Shown: in pieces, positions 51,866 through 52,065 of the stretch
Layout of the letters: each line of letters begins with the position of its first letter
Position numbering within the stretch: the first letter of the stretch is position 1
NCBI RefSeq assembly: GCF_004153225.1
Contig: NZ_SEMB01000023.1
Location: 1 to 52,065 of the forward strand
Length of the DNA stretch: 52,065 bases
DNA from: Sporolactobacillus sp. THM7-7
Lineage (GTDB): Bacteria; Bacillota; Bacilli; Bacillales; Sporolactobacillaceae
Direction: 5' to 3'
The notes under the pieces: model-generated
What the model saw: the letters and a program-made list of their open reading frames with translations, nothing else
Told to the model about the DNA's origin: nothing
The model's database searches: none
Program-made: the position numbers and the translations under genes

Positions 51866-52065
51866 CGCTCTTACTGAATCTCACTTCTTTATATAGTGTA
51901 TCACGAAATACCGGACATGTTTACTTTATTGATTGGAAGGTTGAGTCAAGCAATTGTAGGCAGAAATTTTTATGACTAGATAAGTAAGCGTATTCATTGG
52001 TTTAGAGTTTACCCTGGCTGAATCCTTGTTGCTTTTTAAAAGCCTTGCAGCGCCTTAAGTGCTCG
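51866..52065. other. Window end, no gene seen
   Basis: Upstream region of def plus the right edge. No complete ORF or RNA gene recognised. Confidence 0.3.

Overview
The window is a low-to-medium G+C, Bacillales-type chromosome segment. Gene content and order match the Bacillus subtilis core genome: cwlQ-yjbK-relQ-nadK-yjbO-prpE, tnrA, cydABCD, ccpC-dapH-dapL-ykuU, rpoY-rnjA and ykrA-def. Spore-related genes (two YjcZ-type peptides with CATANNNTA boxes, a Spo0E-type phosphatase) suggest an endospore former. My best guess is a Sporolactobacillaceae-like Bacillales, but this rests on gene content and base composition only. I saw no rRNA, tRNA, CRISPR array, insertion sequence or prophage.

Layout. 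1-6.5 kb: DnaA-box-like 9-mers at the left edge, a small membrane protein, a lytic transglycosylase, a CYTH protein, the (p)ppGpp synthetase RelQ, NAD kinase, a pseudouridine synthase, PrpE and a RodA-type glycosyltransferase. 6.5-12 kb: FabI, a small-ORF zone, a YetF-type membrane protein, a YjcH-type esterase, a PgpA-type phosphatase and an RBBP9-type hydrolase. 12-14 kb: two tiny genes divergent from tnrA, with two perfect TnrA/GlnR-type boxes between them, then a LytTR regulator paired with a DUF3021 membrane protein. 14-20.3 kb: cydABCD (cytochrome bd oxidase and its ABC exporter). 20.4-23 kb: a 20/40-bp tandem repeat, YjcZ, an SDR oxidoreductase and a Nudix-like protein. 23-26.3 kb: galU, a GT2 glycosyltransferase, GtrA and a universal stress protein. 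26.3-33.5 kb: CtsR-controlled clpE, T-box-controlled tyrS, a YtxH protein, a PPP phosphatase and fumC. 33.5-40.3 kb: LTA synthase, a membrane protein, a CwlO-like endopeptidase, a 19-aa YjcZ-like peptide, an HPr-like protein and the radical SAM protein YfkAB. 40.3-48.1 kb: a Pit phosphate transporter pair, a Spo0E-like protein, ccpC, dapH-dapL, a 2-Cys peroxiredoxin and a CydB-like protein without a CydA. 48.1-52 kb: rnjA-rpoY, a HAD phosphatase and peptide deformylase.

Themes. Envelope genes are frequent (RodA, CwlQ, CwlO, LtaS, GalU-GT2-GtrA, PgpA, DapH/DapL). Regulation is unusually easy to read in several places: TnrA boxes, CtsR boxes, a tyrosine T-box, sporulation-sigma -10 motifs and a palindromic operator pair before the peroxiredoxin. 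The best candidates for new biology are the small-protein operon with a TnrA box about 50 bp upstream of its start point, the LytTR-DUF3021 pair, the HPr-like protein lacking the phosphorylatable residues, the orphan CydB-like protein and the 20/40-bp repeat array.
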